DNA of 24,913 nt from Clostridiales bacterium UBA3259 (GTDB lineage Bacteria; Bacillota_A; Clostridia; Oscillospirales; Oscillospiraceae): assembly GCA_002362625.1 (NCBI GenBank), contig DEUP01000032.1:1-24913 (forward strand). Reading direction: 5' to 3'. Made by a program: the position numbers and the translations under genes. The notes beneath the pieces are model-generated. The model saw only the letters and a program-made list of their open reading frames with translations. It was not told the origin of the DNA and did not search any database. Shown piece by piece: positions 6,713 through 14,968 of this stretch (its first letter is position 1; each line of letters opens with the position of its first letter).

Positions 6713-6876
6713 TGGCCCGTGACGAGGCCCGCCACGGCAAGGCTCTGAAGGGTCTGCTGGAGCGCTACTTCGCCAAGGAAATCGCCAAGGAGAAGGCCGT
6801 TGCCGCCGCCGAGAAGGCCGCCGATAAGGTTGGCAGCGCCGTTTCTTCCGTGGTTGAGAAGATTAAGAACATGTAA
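6703..6876 (+). pseudogene. 3' remnant of a reverse rubrerythrin (ferritin-like) gene
   Basis: The frame reads THEMARDEARHGKALKGLLERYF, which matches the final helix of the four-helix bundle in reverse rubrerythrins, where the usual ending is close to HEMxxDEARHGKAFxGLLxRYF. The Glu and His of DEARHG are di-iron ligands in the family. An Ala/Lys-rich C-terminal extension runs to TAA 6874-6876. The N-terminal rubredoxin domain and the other helices are missing, and the ATG at 6712 has no close ribosome site. The element has separated it from the rest of the gene, which should lie beyond the left end unless the element restores that copy. The intact protein would reduce peroxide. Confidence 0.75.
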
Positions 6877-6884
6877 TTCCATCA

Positions 6885-6914
6885 AAATGGGAGCGGAGCA
6901 GTCCGCTCCCATTT
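6885..6914 (+). terminator. Terminator of the rubrerythrin remnant
   Basis: AAATGGGAGCGGA (6885-6897) and TCCGCTCCCATTT (6902-6914) pair perfectly around GCAG, a strong stem ending in TTT. It also sits 20 bases before the next start codon. Confidence 0.75.
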
Positions 6915-6934
6915 CTCAAAAAGGAGGAAACACA

Positions 6935-7156
6935 ATGAATGAATATGAAGTTCTGGTAGAAACCATCAACCCCTGCGGCGGCGACCGGCACGCAAAAAAG
7001 GAATTTCTGGAAATAGAAGCCGAAAGTCCGGAACAGTATGTGGCCGACAACGGAACCTTCCCGGTTATGTCCTCCGGCAAGACGCCTGAGGGAGACGTAA
7101 TCATCACCACCGGCGACGGCAAGGGCAGCATGGTTCGCTACACCTTCACCCGGTAA
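6935..7156 (+). CDS. Small protein of unknown function (73 residues)
   Basis: The ATG at 6935 is preceded by AAGGAGG at ideal spacing, and the gene is closed by its own terminator, so it is very likely real. The product is a small acidic soluble protein with no signal peptide or membrane segment. It begins NEYEVLVETINPCGG and ends in a strand-rich MVRYTFTR. The pattern of short strands with one helix (FLEIEAESPEQYVADN) suggests a compact alpha/beta fold. I do not recognise a named family. A single Cys in NPCGG is the only candidate reactive residue. It follows the rubrerythrin locus, but a terminator between them argues against one operon. Confidence 0.7.
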   Translation: MNEYEVLVETINPCGGDRHAKKEFLEIEAESPEQYVADNGTFPVMSSGKTPEGDVIITTGDGKGSMVRYTFTR

Positions 7157-7183
7157 GCGCCGAAAAACTTCAAGTAAAAGCGG

Positions 7184-7215
7184 GAAGGCTGCCACCATTG
7201 GCAGCCTTCTTTCTG
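7184..7215 (+). terminator. Terminator after the 73-residue protein gene
   Basis: GAAGGCTGCC (7184-7193) pairs with GGCAGCCTTC (7200-7209) around a 6-base loop and is followed by TTTCT. Confidence 0.75.
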
Positions 7216-7310
7216 CGTGTCCGACAGCCCGCTTATTGTGAATATTATCCAGACGATCATCCCAAAATAACGTGGGAACGAAAATAGTATCCAAATTTCT
7301 GCATAACGTC

Positions 7311-7397
7311 ATGAATATATTCATATTATGTTGACAAGATATGTATATAAGTGTATAATCCTCCTATTATTACGAATAAGCAATGAATATTATTCAT
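7311..7397 (+). promoter_or_regulatory. argG promoter flanked by two ArgR-like palindromes
   Basis: TTGACA (7331-7336), exactly 17 bases, then TATAAT (7354-7359) is a full consensus sigma-A promoter. Palindrome ATGAATATATTCAT (7311-7324) lies just upstream of the -35. A second one, ATGAATATTATTCAT (7383-7397), lies in the leader just before the ribosome site. Both contain TGAAT and ATTCA half-sites like ARG boxes, though with spacers of 2 and 3 instead of the classical 4. Arginine-dependent repression by ArgR is the natural reading. No argR gene is in the window. Confidence 0.75.
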
Positions 7398-7412
7398 TTG
7401 GAGGTAACAACC

Positions 7413-8633
<1,221 letters not shown>

Positions 8634-8642
8634 TACATGAAA

Positions 8643-8669
8643 TCAGGGAGGGGCAAGCCCCCTCCCTGA
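8643..8669 (+). terminator. Strong intercistronic hairpin between argG and argH
   Basis: TCAGGGAGGGG (8643-8653) pairs with CCCCTCCCTGA (8659-8669) in an 11-bp GC-rich stem. No T-run follows, so it is more likely an mRNA stability or partial-attenuation structure than a full terminator. Confidence 0.55.
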
Positions 8670-8692
8670 AACGACGAAAAGGAGACATTTCC

Positions 8693-10066
8693 ATGGCAAA
8701 ACTATGGGCAGGCCGCACCTCCGGGGCCACGGACGCCATTGCCGACGACTTCAATTCCTCCATCCCCTTTGACAGCAGGATGTATGTCCAGGATATAACA
8801 GGCTCCATGGCCCACGCCGCCATGCTGGGCGCTGCGGGGATTCTGCCCCAGAAGGAAGCGGATACTCTGATAGACGGATTGCAGGGAATTCTGAACGACC
8901 TTCAGTCCGGCTCTCTGGAGATCGACATGACCTGCGAGGACATCCACATGTTTGTGGAGCAGGTGCTCACCCAGCGGCTGGGAGACGTGGGCAAGAAGCT
9001 TCACACCGCCCGGAGCCGGAACGATCAGGTGGCCCTGGATTTGCGGATGTATCTGCGGTCGGAAGCGGACGAAATCACCGGCCTCATTCAGAATCTGCTG
9101 GGAGCCATTCTGGGTCAGGCGGAAAGCAACAAAACCGTCATCATGCCCGGCTATACCCATTTGCAGCGTGCCCAACCCATTCTCTTTTCCCATCACCTGC
9201 TGGCCTACGCCATGATGCTCCTGCGGGATCTTGACCGGCTCCAGGACTGCCGGAAGCGGATGAACGTCTCCCCCATCGGCTGCTGCGCGTTGGCGGGAAC
9301 CACCTATCCCACTGACCGCTGGATGGAAGCCAGGGTTTTGGGCTTTGACGATGTCGCCCGGAACTCTCTGGACGGGGTCTCCGACCGGGATTTCTGCGTG
9401 GAGCTGCTTTCCTGCCTCGCCACCCTCATGATGCACCTGAGCCGGTTTTCCGAGGAGATCATTCTGTGGAGCAGCTGGGAGTTCCAGTTTGTGTCTCTGT
9501 CTGACAGCTACACCACCGGCTCCTCCATCATGCCCCAGAAGAAGAACCCGGACATGGCAGAGCTGGTGCGGGGCAAAACCGGCCGGGTCTACGGGGATCT
9601 GATGGCCATGCTCACCACATTAAAGGGTCTGCCCCTGGCTTACAACAAGGACATGCAGGAGGACAAGGAAGCCGTTTTTGACGCCGTGGACACGGTGAAA
9701 ATGTGCCTGAAGGTCTTCGCACCCATGGTGGAAACCATGACCGCAAAGCCGGAGAACATGAAAAAGGCCGCCCAGGGGGGCTTCATCAATGCCACGGATC
9801 TGGCGGACTATCTGGTAAAGAAGGGTCTGCCCTTCCGGTCCGCTTACAAGATTTCCGGCCAGATCGTGGCCCAGTGCATCCGGGAGGAAAAAGTGCTGGA
9901 GACGCTGCCGCTTTCTGAGTATCAGAAGTACAGCGGCCTCTTTGAGGAAGACCTGTATGAAGAAATCTCTTTGGAAACCTGCGTGAGTAAGCGAAGCAGC
10001 TTCGGCGGCACCTCCCTTGCTTCTGTAGAAGCCCAATTGGAATATGTGAAGCAGATGCTGGCATAA
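8693..10066 (+). CDS. argH: Argininosuccinate lyase
   Basis: The enzyme splits argininosuccinate into arginine and fumarate, the last step of arginine synthesis. The protein has 457 residues, the usual length. It starts KLWAGRTSG, typical of ArgH. It contains SRNDQVALDLR (about residues 110-120), the PGYTHLQRAQP block with the general-acid His (about 155), and the fumarase/aspartase signature GSSIMPQKKNPD (about 277-288). The ATG at 8693 follows AAAAGGAGA. The gene lies 59 bases behind argG across a hairpin and should be translated from the same transcript. Confidence 0.98.
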   Translation: MAKLWAGRTSGATDAIADDFNSSIPFDSRMYVQDITGSMAHAAMLGAAGILPQKEADTLIDGLQGILNDLQSGSLEIDMTCEDIHMFVEQVLTQRLGDVGKKLHTARSRNDQVALDLRMYLRSEADEITGLIQNLLGAILGQAESNKTVIMPGYTHLQRAQPILFSHHLLAYAMMLLRDLDRLQDCRKRMNVSPIGCCALAGTTYPTDRWMEARVLGFDDVARNSLDGVSDRDFCVELLSCLATLMMHLSRFSEEIILWSSWEFQFVSLSDSYTTGSSIMPQKKNPDMAELVRGKTGRVYGDLMAMLTTLKGLPLAYNKDMQEDKEAVFDAVDTVKMCLKVFAPMVETMTAKPENMKKAAQGGFINATDLADYLVKKGLPFRSAYKISGQIVAQCIREEKVLETLPLSEYQKYSGLFEEDLYEEISLETCVSKRSSFGGTSLASVEAQLEYVKQMLA

Positions 10067-10069
10067 ATT

Positions 10070-10103
10070 ACGGCACGTTCTCTATGGGAGGACGTGCCGT
10101 TTG
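10070..10103 (+). terminator. Terminator of argGH
   Basis: ACGGCACGTT (10070-10079) and GACGTGCCGT (10091-10100) form a stem with one G-T pair, starting just after the argH stop. It is followed by TTTG. Confidence 0.7.
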
Positions 10104-10148
10104 CCCTTCCCTTCTCCAAAATTCACAGTAAGCTTAACATTTTCAGGC

Positions 10149-10178
10149 TTGATTCAGCTTGCTGTGCTACAATATAAT
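10149..10178 (+). promoter_or_regulatory. Promoter of the two-component operon
   Basis: TTGATT (10149-10154), 18 bases, then TATAAT (10173-10178). It ends 22 bases before the response-regulator start. Confidence 0.6.
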
Positions 10179-10200
10179 ATATGTAAACGGAGGTGGCTTT

Positions 10201-10875
10201 ATGAAGATTTTGGTGATTGAGGACGAAAAGCTCCTGGCCGATTCCCTGAAACAGCTGCTGGAAGGCAAGGGCTTTCAGGTGGAAGTGGCCTATGACGGAG
10301 AAACGGGAGAGGAATACGCGGAGCTGGGCATTTATGATCTGCTGATCCTGGACGTGATGATGCCGGGTCTCAACGGCTATCAGGTGGCCCGTCAGGTTCG
10401 GGCCAAACGGATCACCACGTCTATTCTCATGCTCACTGCCCGGGGTGACGTGGAGGATCGAATTCAGGGATTAAAGGCGGGAGCGGACTACTATCTCACC
10501 AAGCCCTTTGACACCCGGGAGCTGCTGGCCTGCATCAACACCCTTCTCCGCCGCCAGGGGAAGCAGGTGGACGAGCTGGTCTTCGGCAATACCGCCCTGG
10601 ACCTGGACACCTGCACCCTTGTCTGCGGAGATAAGAGCCTGCGCCTGTCCGCCAGAGAGTTTGACGTGATGCGTTTTCTCCTTCAGTCCCAGGATCGGGT
10701 GCTGCCCAAGGAGATGATCCTGGCCCGGGTCTGGGGCTACGACTCCAATGCGGTGGAAAACCATGTGGAGGTGTACATCGGCTTCCTGCGAAAGAAGCTG
10801 AAGGCCATTGGCTCCAATGTGCGCATTGAGGCCATCCGGAGATTGGGCTATCACCTGGAGGTGGATGACACGTGA
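10201..10875 (+). CDS. OmpR/PhoB-family response regulator
   Basis: This is a 224-residue two-component regulator. The receiver domain (1-118) has the acidic pocket VIEDEK, the phosphorylated Asp51 in LILDVMMPG, the Thr of LMLTARG, and the Lys of YYLTKPFDTREL. The C-terminal winged helix (about 128-222) shows LSAREFDVMRFLL and the VEVYIGFLRKKL wing/recognition segment. The ATG at 10201 follows CGGAGGTGG. An earlier in-frame ATG overlaps the promoter. It is phosphorylated by the kinase encoded next, with which it overlaps by four bases. Targets are unknown; the neighbouring sdpR-type operon is one candidate by position only. Confidence 0.96.
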   Translation: MKILVIEDEKLLADSLKQLLEGKGFQVEVAYDGETGEEYAELGIYDLLILDVMMPGLNGYQVARQVRAKRITTSILMLTARGDVEDRIQGLKAGADYYLTKPFDTRELLACINTLLRRQGKQVDELVFGNTALDLDTCTLVCGDKSLRLSAREFDVMRFLLQSQDRVLPKEMILARVWGYDSNAVENHVEVYIGFLRKKLKAIGSNVRIEAIRRLGYHLEVDDT

Positions 10876-12077
10876 TTAAGCGCCTGCGGCTGAAATTCAT
10901 CTGCATCAATATGGTGATCGTCACCACAATGCTGCTGATTATCTTCGGCATGGTGCTGCGCTTCACCAAGGATAACCTGGAAGCCCAGAGCCTGGCTGCC
11001 CTGCAAAACGTGATGAAAAACCGGTATTCCCGCTTCCCGGGAGAGAAGACCGACCATGTGCAGCTTCCCTATTTCTATGTCAGCGTCAATCCCCTGGGAG
11101 AGGTTCTTGCCACCGCCGGCGGATATTTTGATCTCAGCGACCAGGAGAATCTGGGTCAGATCATTGCTCAGGCCCTAATGTCAGAGCAGAATACAGGAAG
11201 CCTGCCCCAGTATAATCTGCGCTATATGAAGCAGTCCACGCCCTTTGGCCTGACCATGGCGTTTGTGGACACATCCAGTGAGACAAACACCATGCGCTCC
11301 CTGGTGAGAAACTGTATTTTTGTCGGCATCGTCAGCCTTTCGGCTTTTTGGGGCCTGAGCGTTCTCCTGTCCAAGTGGGCCACCGCCCCGGTGGAGAAGG
11401 CCTGGAAGCAGCAGAAGCAGTTTGTAGCCGACGCCTCCCATGAGCTGAAAACGCCGCTGACAGTCATTATGACCAACGCGGAGCTGCTGGAGGACAATGT
11501 CTCTGACGATGCCCAGAAGGAAACGTGCGCCTCCAACATTCTCACCATGTCCCACCAGATGCGCGGCTTGGTGGAAAGCCTCTTAGAGCTGGCCCGGGCG
11601 GACAACGGCACGGCGAAAATGGAGTTTGCCCGTTTAGACCTCAGCGAGCTGCTGACAGACGCCCTTCTCCTCTTTGAGCCGGTCTATTTTGAAAAGGGGC
11701 TGATGCTGGAAAACGAGATCGAAGAGGGCATCTTCGGCACGGGAAGCGCCGCCCATCTGCGGCAGGTGGCCGAAATTCTCCTGGACAACGGCGCCAAATA
11801 TTCCGCGCCTCAGGGCACGGTAACCCTGCGGGCCGAGCGGAAGGGCAGCCACTGCCTGTTCTCGCTGGCAAGTCCCGGGGATCCCATTTGCAAGGAGGAC
11901 TTAAAGAACATTTTCAAGCGGTTTTACCGAATCGACAAGGTTCGCTCCATGAGCGGCAGCTACGGCCTGGGGCTTCCCATTGCCCAGGCAATCGTGGAGG
12001 CCCACGGCGGAAGGATCTGGGCGGAAAGCAGCGACGGGGTCAATACATTCTTTGTGCAGCTGAACGTTATTTCCTGA
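10872..12077 (+). CDS. Sensor histidine kinase of the adjacent two-component pair
   Basis: This is a 401-residue membrane kinase. Helix 1 (about 10-30) and helix 2 (about 148-168) enclose an extracytoplasmic sensor of about 115 residues. No clear HAMP domain is visible; a short linker leads to the phosphoacceptor His190 in DASHELKTPLTVI. The ATPase domain has an N-box LLDNGAKYS, an atypical G1 region (SPGDPI instead of DNGPGI), an FKRFYR F-box, and the G2 box SYGLGLPIA. It starts with GTG at 10872, sharing GTGA with the regulator's stop, so translation is coupled. The ligand is unknown. Confidence 0.95.
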   Translation: MIKRLRLKFICINMVIVTTMLLIIFGMVLRFTKDNLEAQSLAALQNVMKNRYSRFPGEKTDHVQLPYFYVSVNPLGEVLATAGGYFDLSDQENLGQIIAQALMSEQNTGSLPQYNLRYMKQSTPFGLTMAFVDTSSETNTMRSLVRNCIFVGIVSLSAFWGLSVLLSKWATAPVEKAWKQQKQFVADASHELKTPLTVIMTNAELLEDNVSDDAQKETCASNILTMSHQMRGLVESLLELARADNGTAKMEFARLDLSELLTDALLLFEPVYFEKGLMLENEIEEGIFGTGSAAHLRQVAEILLDNGAKYSAPQGTVTLRAERKGSHCLFSLASPGDPICKEDLKNIFKRFYRIDKVRSMSGSYGLGLPIAQAIVEAHGGRIWAESSDGVNTFFVQLNVIS

Positions 12078-12084
12078 AACAGGC

Positions 12085-12118
12085 AAAATTCTCTCTCCCC
12101 AGGAGAGAGAATTTTTTC
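12085..12118 (+). terminator. Terminator of the two-component operon
   Basis: The arms 12085-12098 and 12102-12115 are perfect complements (AAAATTCTCTCTCC and its reverse complement) with a 3-base loop and a T-run, a textbook intrinsic terminator. Confidence 0.88.
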
Positions 12119-12128
12119 ATCTCCCCCC

Positions 12129-12188
12129 TTGACAAACCCTCCTCCCTGTGGTATCATTCATTTAACAATTAAGTTAATTGTTAAATGA
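12129..12188 (+). promoter_or_regulatory. Promoter and 31-bp palindromic operator of the sdpR-type operon
   Basis: TTGACA (12129-12134), 17 bases, then TATCAT (12152-12157) form the promoter. Immediately downstream, 12158-12188 is a perfect palindrome: two 15-base arms (TCATTTAACAATTAA and its complement) around a single G. It covers the expected transcription start, so a bound dimer would block initiation. This is the expected operator for the ArsR/SdpR-type repressor encoded next. Confidence 0.85.
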
Positions 12189-12210
12189 TTACCAGAAAGG
12201 AGGGGACGCC

Positions 12211-12474
12211 GTGTCCATACAGCTTACCCTGAAAGCCCTGGCAGACCCCACCCGGCGGGAGATCCTGAACCTTCTCAAAGGCGGGCGGCGATCCGCCGGA
12301 GAGATTGGGGCGCAGTTCGATATCACTGCCGCCGCCGTGTCCCGGCATCTGTCGGTATTGAAGGACGCGGACCTGATCACCGATACCCGGGAGGGAAAAT
12401 TTATCTTCTACGAGCTCAACGCCTCCGTGCTGGAGGAAATCATGCTTTGGCTCACTGACCTGAAAGGAGAATGA
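12211..12474 (+). CDS. ArsR-type autorepressor, SdpR-like
   Basis: The 87-residue winged helix-turn-helix repressor begins SIQLTLKALADPTRREILNL, which is close to the SdpR branch of ArsR regulators. The recognition helix region is ITAAAVSRHLSVLKDADLI, and the wing is TREGKFIFYEL. No cysteine metal site is present, so it is unlikely to be a metal sensor. GTG at 12211 is the start, behind AAAGGAGGGG. It is followed after three bases by a YhfC-family gene and then an SdpI-family gene. In Bacillus, SdpI can hold SdpR at the membrane and relieve repression; a similar circuit is inferred here. Confidence 0.88.
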   Translation: MSIQLTLKALADPTRREILNLLKGGRRSAGEIGAQFDITAAAVSRHLSVLKDADLITDTREGKFIFYELNASVLEEIMLWLTDLKGE

Positions 12475-12477
12475 CCG

Positions 12478-13326
12478 ATGGTTTCTACCGCTTCGATCCT
12501 GTTTTGCGTCATCACGCTGTTTATCAGTTTGATTCTGCCAGTGCTGGCGCTCATTGTCTACGCTGTAAAAAATAAGAAGCAGGGCATTGTGTCCGCCTGG
12601 CTTCTGGGCGCTGCCGGGTTCTTTGTGCCTCAGGTTCTCATTCGCCTGCCCATACTCAATACGCTGGCTGGGGCTGACTGGTTCCTGGATTTCTCCCAGA
12701 ACCACATTTTCCTGTATTGCGTCTGCCTGGCCTTCACCGCGGGGCTGTTCGAGCTGACCGGCCGGTTTGCCGTGGCAAAACTGCTGAATCGGAAGAATCT
12801 GACCTGGAAGCGTTCCCTGGCCGCTGGTCTGGGCCACGGCGGCATTGAAGCCATTCTGATTGTCGGCATGACCTATGTCAACAACCTGGTCATCATGCTG
12901 ATGCTCAACTCCGGCGGCTTTGAAGCCCTCATCTCTCAGACCGCCGCCATGGGCGGAGACGTAACCCAGCTCCAGGCGGCCCAGGCAGCGATTCTCACCA
13001 CCTCTCCCCTTCTGTTCCTGCTGGCGGGCTTTGAGCGGATTCTCACCATGATTTCCCATGCTGCCATGTCCGTACTCGTCTGCTGGGGCGTCCATGTGAA
13101 AAAAGCGGGAAAAGCGTCTGCCCTGTGCCTGCTGTTTCATACCCTGCTGGACTCCACCGCCATGATTTCCGTGCTGGCCACCGACGCCGGCGGCAATGCG
13201 CTGACCCAGACTGCTGCCTATGCCATCGTTTATATCATTTTGACCCTGGCCGCCATTTTGTCGGTATGGATCCTGGTAAAGATCCGCCGAGCCTGGCTGG
13301 CGGAGGGGAAGGAGGACATTTTATGA
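12478..13326 (+). CDS. YhfC-family membrane protein (putative intramembrane protease)
   Basis: This 282-residue integral membrane protein has about seven hydrophobic segments. It shows the two hallmarks I associate with the YhfC family, which is related to CAAX-type and PrsW-like glutamic intramembrane proteases: GLGHGGIEAILI (about residues 118-129) and GFERILTMISHAAMSVLV (about 184-201). A third conserved His is in LLFHTLLD (about 225). The Glu and His residues in these helices are candidate catalytic residues. Its position between an SdpR-like repressor and an SdpI-like protein suggests a role in envelope stress signalling or peptide immunity; this is inference. It overlaps the next gene by ATGA. 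Confidence 0.82.
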   Translation: MVSTASILFCVITLFISLILPVLALIVYAVKNKKQGIVSAWLLGAAGFFVPQVLIRLPILNTLAGADWFLDFSQNHIFLYCVCLAFTAGLFELTGRFAVAKLLNRKNLTWKRSLAAGLGHGGIEAILIVGMTYVNNLVIMLMLNSGGFEALISQTAAMGGDVTQLQAAQAAILTTSPLLFLLAGFERILTMISHAAMSVLVCWGVHVKKAGKASALCLLFHTLLDSTAMISVLATDAGGNALTQTAAYAIVYIILTLAAILSVWILVKIRRAWLAEGKEDIL

Positions 13327-14339
13327 TCCGTGAAAATAAGAAAACCCTGATTCTTGGCTCTCTCGTAATCCTGCTGCCCATTCCCATTCAGCTGCTGCTG
13401 AAGCGGCCATGGAGTGCTTCCCTGACACCACCCCTGTTTCTCCTGGCGGCCTACTGGGTGTGCGTCCTTGCCACTGCCGCGGATCCCAAGCAGAAAACCC
13501 AGGGAAAAAAGCCTCTGCGTCTGGTGCTGTGGATTGTTCCCTTTTTGTCCCTGATGCTCTGCGGCTTTGATTATCTGCTCTGGAAAGGGCAGGATTTCCC
13601 CATCAACAACGTCTTTCTTCTGCTGTTCGGCCTGATGTTCATGGCCATCGGCAACTACCTGCCCAAGTGCCGTCAGAACTACACCATCGGCATCAAGGTG
13701 GCCTGGGCCTACACCAGCGAGGAAAACTGGAACGCCACCCATCGGTTTGGAGGCAAGGTCTGGTTTATCGGCGGTCTGGTCATTGCCCTGGGGGCTTTCC
13801 TGCCCATTAAGTGGGGCGTTCCCGTGGTGATCGTGTCCATTTTCGTGCTGGTGCTGCTGCCCATGTTTTATTCCTACCGGTATTACTGCCGACAGAAGGC
13901 CAGAGGGGACGAACTGAAGTCCATACCGAACCTTTCTTCCTCCAAATTCGGCAAGTTCACACTGGTGTTCATCGCGGCCATAGCCGTCTTTGTGTGCTGT
14001 ACCCTGTTCACCGGAAGCCTCACCTACCAGTTTGGGGAGGACAGCTTTACCATCGACGCCAGCTGCTATGACGACCTGACAGTTGCCTATGAGGATATTG
14101 AGGAAATTGCCTATCAGGAGGGGAATTATCCCGGCAACCGGGTCTGGGGCTATGGCAGCCTCCGGCTTCTTTTGGGCACCTTCCAGACGGGAAATGTCCA
14201 GTATACCCGCTACACCTACTACCGCCCGGACAGCGCCATTACCATGACGGTAAATGGGAAGCCTCTGGTCATCAGTGGGAAGGATCCGGCAGAGACGAAA
14301 GCCATCTATGAGACACTGCTTACGAAGACAGAAAAATAA
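13323..14339 (+). CDS. SdpI-family membrane protein with C-terminal PH-like domain
   Basis: The protein has 338 residues. The N-terminal half has about seven membrane helices, among them the SdpI signature around GNYLPKCRQNYTIGIK and AWAYTSEENWNATHRFGG (about residues 105-145). After a last helix (about 215-235) comes a ~100-residue soluble domain with YEDIEEIAYQEG, a pattern typical of bacterial PH-like domains. Bacillus SdpI gives immunity to the SDP toxin and sequesters SdpR; the toxin genes themselves are not seen here. The ATG at 13323 follows GGAGG and overlaps the yhfC-like stop. The added soluble domain is unusual for a minimal SdpI (about 200 residues). Confidence 0.85.
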   Translation: MIRENKKTLILGSLVILLPIPIQLLLKRPWSASLTPPLFLLAAYWVCVLATAADPKQKTQGKKPLRLVLWIVPFLSLMLCGFDYLLWKGQDFPINNVFLLLFGLMFMAIGNYLPKCRQNYTIGIKVAWAYTSEENWNATHRFGGKVWFIGGLVIALGAFLPIKWGVPVVIVSIFVLVLLPMFYSYRYYCRQKARGDELKSIPNLSSSKFGKFTLVFIAAIAVFVCCTLFTGSLTYQFGEDSFTIDASCYDDLTVAYEDIEEIAYQEGNYPGNRVWGYGSLRLLLGTFQTGNVQYTRYTYYRPDSAITMTVNGKPLVISGKDPAETKAIYETLLTKTEK

Positions 14340-14350
14340 GACTGCCCTTT

Positions 14351-14379
14351 CCCCGACGCCAAGGCGTCGGGGATTTTTC
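14351..14379 (+). terminator. Terminator of the sdpR-yhfC-sdpI-like operon
   Basis: CCCCGACGCC (14351-14360) and GGCGTCGGGG (14363-14372) pair perfectly around AA, followed by ATTTTTCC. Confidence 0.9.
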
Positions 14380-14400
14380 CTGCCAATGGGCAAAATATCC

Positions 14401-14429
14401 TTGACTATGGCGGCTATTTCCACTATAAT
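14401..14429 (+). promoter_or_regulatory. Promoter of greA-lysS
   Basis: TTGACT (14401-14406), 17 bases, then TATAAT (14424-14429), one base from full consensus. No T-box or other riboswitch-like leader is visible in the 60-base leader. Confidence 0.8.
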
Positions 14430-14488
14430 ATCAAAAGCTATGAACATTTTTAGCCGGAAAACTTTTATCTGAGAAAGGATTTTGAAAT

Positions 14489-14965
14489 ATGGCAAAGGAA
14501 TTTAAGATTACTTCCCTTCGGCTTGCCGACCTGGAAAAGGAACTGAACTATCTGAAGACCACCCGGGAGCGGGAAGTGGCCGCCATGATCGCGGAAGCCC
14601 GTTCCTACGGCGACCTGTCCGAAAACTCCGAGTACGACGCCGCCAAGAACGAGCAGGCCAAGCTCTACGGCCGCATTGCGGAAATTGAGGACATTCTGTC
14701 CCACGCCGTGGTCATTGAGGACGAGAACGAGGCCTCCGGCCGGGTAGGCCTGGGCTGCACCGTCACCGTGGAAGACGAAACCGGCAAGCGCACCGACTAC
14801 AAGATCACCGGCTCCCAGGAAGCCAATCCCATGGAATATAAGCTCTCCGACGACTCTCCCTTCGGCCGGAGCGTGGTGGGCAAGGCCGCCGGTGAGACCT
14901 TCACCGTCAACGCTCCCAACGGCAGCTACACCATGAAGGTCATCGCCGTCACCCGTGAGGGCTGA
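14489..14965 (+). CDS. greA: Transcription elongation factor GreA
   Basis: The 158-residue factor rescues backtracked RNA polymerase by stimulating cleavage of the 3' RNA end. The N-terminal coiled coil (about 1-80) carries the acidic tip motif ARSYGDLSENSEYDAAKNEQ, in which the Asp and Glu coordinate the catalytic metal. The C-terminal FKBP-like domain (about 85-158) includes YKITGSQEANP and a SPFGRSVVGKAAGE segment. The length is standard. The ATG at 14489 follows GAAAGGA. It ends 3 bases before lysS, an arrangement frequent in Clostridia. Confidence 0.97.
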   Translation: MAKEFKITSLRLADLEKELNYLKTTREREVAAMIAEARSYGDLSENSEYDAAKNEQAKLYGRIAEIEDILSHAVVIEDENEASGRVGLGCTVTVEDETGKRTDYKITGSQEANPMEYKLSDDSPFGRSVVGKAAGETFTVNAPNGSYTMKVIAVTREG

Positions 14966-14968
14966 GCC

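Noticed and set aside
7383..7412. Earlier argG start codon at 7383
   Set aside because: It has no ribosome site and lies within the second ArgR-like palindrome; GGAGG fits the ATG at 7413.
12078..12128. Co-transcription of the kinase with the sdpR-type operon
   Set aside because: A textbook terminator (12085-12118) and a fresh consensus-like promoter separate them.
14430..14488. T-box or other riboswitch before greA-lysS
   Set aside because: The leader is about 60 bases and lacks the T-box sequence and any antiterminator/terminator pair.
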